Shown in pieces: positions 62,482-64,000 of a stretch of DNA of 64,000 nt. Position numbers and translations under genes: made by a program. The notes below the pieces were generated by a model. It did not search any database. It was not told where the DNA came from and worked only from the letters and a program-made list of their open reading frames with translations. Within the stretch, counting starts at the first letter, position 1, and every line of letters starts with the position of its first letter. Source of the DNA: Pseudomonas hygromyciniae (GTDB lineage: Bacteria; Pseudomonadota; Gammaproteobacteria; Pseudomonadales; Pseudomonadaceae); contig NZ_CP070506.1 in assembly GCF_016925675.1 (NCBI RefSeq), positions 5,950,501 to 6,014,500 on the forward strand. Direction: 5' to 3'.

Positions 62482-63102
62482 ATGTTCGAACCCGTGGTCG
62501 CAACCCTGATTACCTCCATGGCCCGCACAGTGACCGGCGCCCGCAGCTTGTGGCTGGGCTGCGCGCCAGAACCCGTGCAGCGCATCTACTTTGCCAACCA
62601 CAGCAGCCACGGTGACTTCGTGCTGCTCTGGGCCTCGTTGCCGCAGAACCTACGTAAAGCCACGCGCCCGGTGGCCGGCACCGACTACTGGAACAAGAGC
62701 GCTTTGCGCCGCTACATCATCAACCGGGTCTTCAACGGGGTGCTGATCGACCGCGAGCGCAAAGACCCTGTGGATAACCCCTTGCAACCGATGCTCGAAG
62801 CCCTGGAGCATGGCGACTCGCTGATCATTTTCCCCGAAGGCACGCGCAACCTGGAGGATGGCCTGTTGCCATTTAAGAGCGGCCTGTATCACCTGGCAAA
62901 AAGTTACCCACAGGCACAACTGATCCCGGTGTGGATAGCCAACCTCAACCGCGTGATGCCCAAGGGCCGCGTACTGCCGCTGCCGCTGTTGTGCACCACC
63001 AGCTTCGGCGCCCCGCTGCAACTGCAGGACGGTGAAGACAAAGCCCTGTTCCTCGCCCGCAGCCGCGACGCCCTGCTCGCCCTCGCCCCGGAGCATTCCT
63101 GA
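62482..63102 (+). CDS. 1-acylglycerol-phosphate acyltransferase-like protein
   Basis: A 206-residue PlsC-family acyltransferase. The catalytic NH-x4-D is H40-S-S-H-G-D45, and the acceptor-binding block is FPEGTR (117-122). AAGGA supports ATG 62482. It lies between the small membrane protein and the CdsA-like gene, so it may make the phosphatidic acid that the next enzyme activates. Confidence 0.88.
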   Translation: MFEPVVATLITSMARTVTGARSLWLGCAPEPVQRIYFANHSSHGDFVLLWASLPQNLRKATRPVAGTDYWNKSALRRYIINRVFNGVLIDRERKDPVDNPLQPMLEALEHGDSLIIFPEGTRNLEDGLLPFKSGLYHLAKSYPQAQLIPVWIANLNRVMPKGRVLPLPLLCTTSFGAPLQLQDGEDKALFLARSRDALLALAPEHS

Positions 63103-63103
63103 C

Positions 63104-64000
63104 ATGGATAGCCAAACCCTGATGTTGTTCGGCGGCATCGGCATGATCCTGGTGCTCGCCTCGCTGATCGGCCTGATCCTCAAGCTGCAAACCCGTGGCA
63201 CACCCAACGCGGTGATCGACAACCTCAACGCCCGCATCAATGCCTGGTGGGTAATGGTGGTGGTGATCGGCATCGCGTTCTGGCTTGGGACTGGCGCGGT
63301 GATCCTGTTGTTCTACGCCGTGTCGTTCTACGCCCTGCGCGAATTCCTCACCCTCACCCCCACCCGCCGCAGCGACTATCCGGCGCTGGTGGCTGCGTTC
63401 TATCTGGCCCTGCCCCTGCAATACTTGCTGATCTACTTTGACTGGTACGGCCTGTTCTCGATCTTTATCCCGGTCTACGTGTTCCTGCTGCTGCCCATCC
63501 TTGCCTCCCTGGGCGGCGACAGCACGCACTTCCTGGAGCGGGCGTCAAAAGTACAGTGGGGCCTGATGATCGCGGTGTTCTGCGTATCCTTCGTCCCGGC
63601 CCTGCTGACCCTCGACATCGTCGGCTACGAGGGCCGCAACCTACTGTTGATCGCCTACCTGGTGATCGTGGTGCAGCTCTCGGACGTGCTGCAATACGTG
63701 TGCGGCAAACTGTTCGGCAAACACAAGATCGCGCCCAACCTGTCACCGTCGAAAACCGTTGAAGGCTTTGTTGGCGGAATCCTGCTGTCATCCCTGATCG
63801 GCGCGGCACTGTGGTGGATCACACCGTTCAACCCTTGGCAGTCCTTCCTGATTGCACTGCTGATCAACCTGCTGGGCTTTGCCGGCGGGATTGTGATGTC
63901 GGCGATCAAGCGCGACCGAGGCGTGAAGGACTGGGGGCATATGATCGAAGGACACGGCGGGATGCTGGATCGGCTGGATTCGGTGTGTTTCGCGGCGCCG
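63104..64000 (+). CDS. Phosphatidate cytidylyltransferase, YnbB/CdsA-like (partial)
   Basis: The frame is open from ATG 63104 to the window edge (299 codons). It shows many membrane helices and the CdsA signature near the end: KRDRGVKDWG, GHGGMLDRLDS. This enzyme makes CDP-diacylglycerol from phosphatidic acid and CTP, the substrate for the YnbA-like gene at the other end of the operon. Only the last few residues are probably missing. Confidence 0.88.
   Translation, partial: MDSQTLMLFGGIGMILVLASLIGLILKLQTRGTPNAVIDNLNARINAWWVMVVVIGIAFWLGTGAVILLFYAVSFYALREFLTLTPTRRSDYPALVAAFYLALPLQYLLIYFDWYGLFSIFIPVYVFLLLPILASLGGDSTHFLERASKVQWGLMIAVFCVSFVPALLTLDIVGYEGRNLLLIAYLVIVVQLSDVLQYVCGKLFGKHKIAPNLSPSKTVEGFVGGILLSSLIGAALWWITPFNPWQSFLIALLINLLGFAGGIVMSAIKRDRGVKDWGHMIEGHGGMLDRLDSVCFAAP

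Overview
The window looks like chromosome from a Pseudomonas of the fluorescens lineage. It is GC-rich, with dense short operons. REP/REPIN palindromes of the pseudomonad type (GGGAGCGGGCTTGC, TAGGAGC) sit between genes. Several gene orders match those I remember from P. aeruginosa: aphA with a polyamine-binding protein, the pycA/pycB/LysR cluster next to an RpiR regulator, a GGDEF-EAL protein and uvrD, and the zinc-starvation cluster around zigA, dksA2 and folE2. No rRNA, tRNA or CRISPR array was seen.

Layout. 1-2539: a catabolic operon with a Rieske oxygenase, a RidA protein and a ferredoxin-type reductase. 2566-3981: an IS481-type element with a frameshifted transposase, inserted into one arm of a REPIN. 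4227-8491: a porin behind a sigma-54-type promoter, a sodium:alanine symporter and an asparaginase. 8542-11793: an AraC regulator, acetylpolyamine amidohydrolase and a polyamine-binding protein. 11913-16532: a 1539-residue protein resembling the dermonecrotic-toxin-like family. 16536-19927: a MocR regulator, a PaiB-like protein and two acetyltransferases. 20029-22685: a homocysteine S-methyltransferase divergent from an ABC binding protein and permease. 22689-24438: a HipA/HipB-type pair with an operator array. 24580-25848: an autotransporter barrel. 25916-31624: two-subunit pyruvate carboxylase, its LysR neighbour, a small protein and a HexR-like regulator. 31778-42616: a GGDEF-EAL protein, UvrD, Tim44-like and SMI1-like proteins, a cation/proton antiporter, a thioesterase and pyridoxal kinase.

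43119-52657 is a zinc-starvation island. Two near-identical 15-bp palindromes (46443 and 46975) are placed to control two sets of genes. On the minus strand are dksA2, zigA, a DUF1826 protein and a CobW-type GTPase. On the plus strand are a small secreted protein, folE2, a three-gene metal ABC importer, hisI, a gamma carbonic anhydrase and a dihydroorotase. Several are spare copies of housekeeping enzymes that normally need zinc.

52701-64000 is mainly envelope and lipid chemistry: cardiolipin synthase, a cyclopropane-fatty-acid-synthase-like methyltransferase, a bufferin-type RiPP operon (precursor, MNIO/DUF692 enzyme and DUF2063 partner), and a six-gene operon that resembles E. coli ynbABCD with an added acyltransferase and a small membrane protein. 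The last gene runs off the window.

The most interesting items are the ynb-like lipid operon with unusual active-site residues, the bufferin operon, the HipA/HipB locus with four operators spaced about 42 bp apart, and a cluster of perfect DnaA-box 9-mers inside the MocR linker. All database-dependent names are from motif recognition and memory and were not checked by search.
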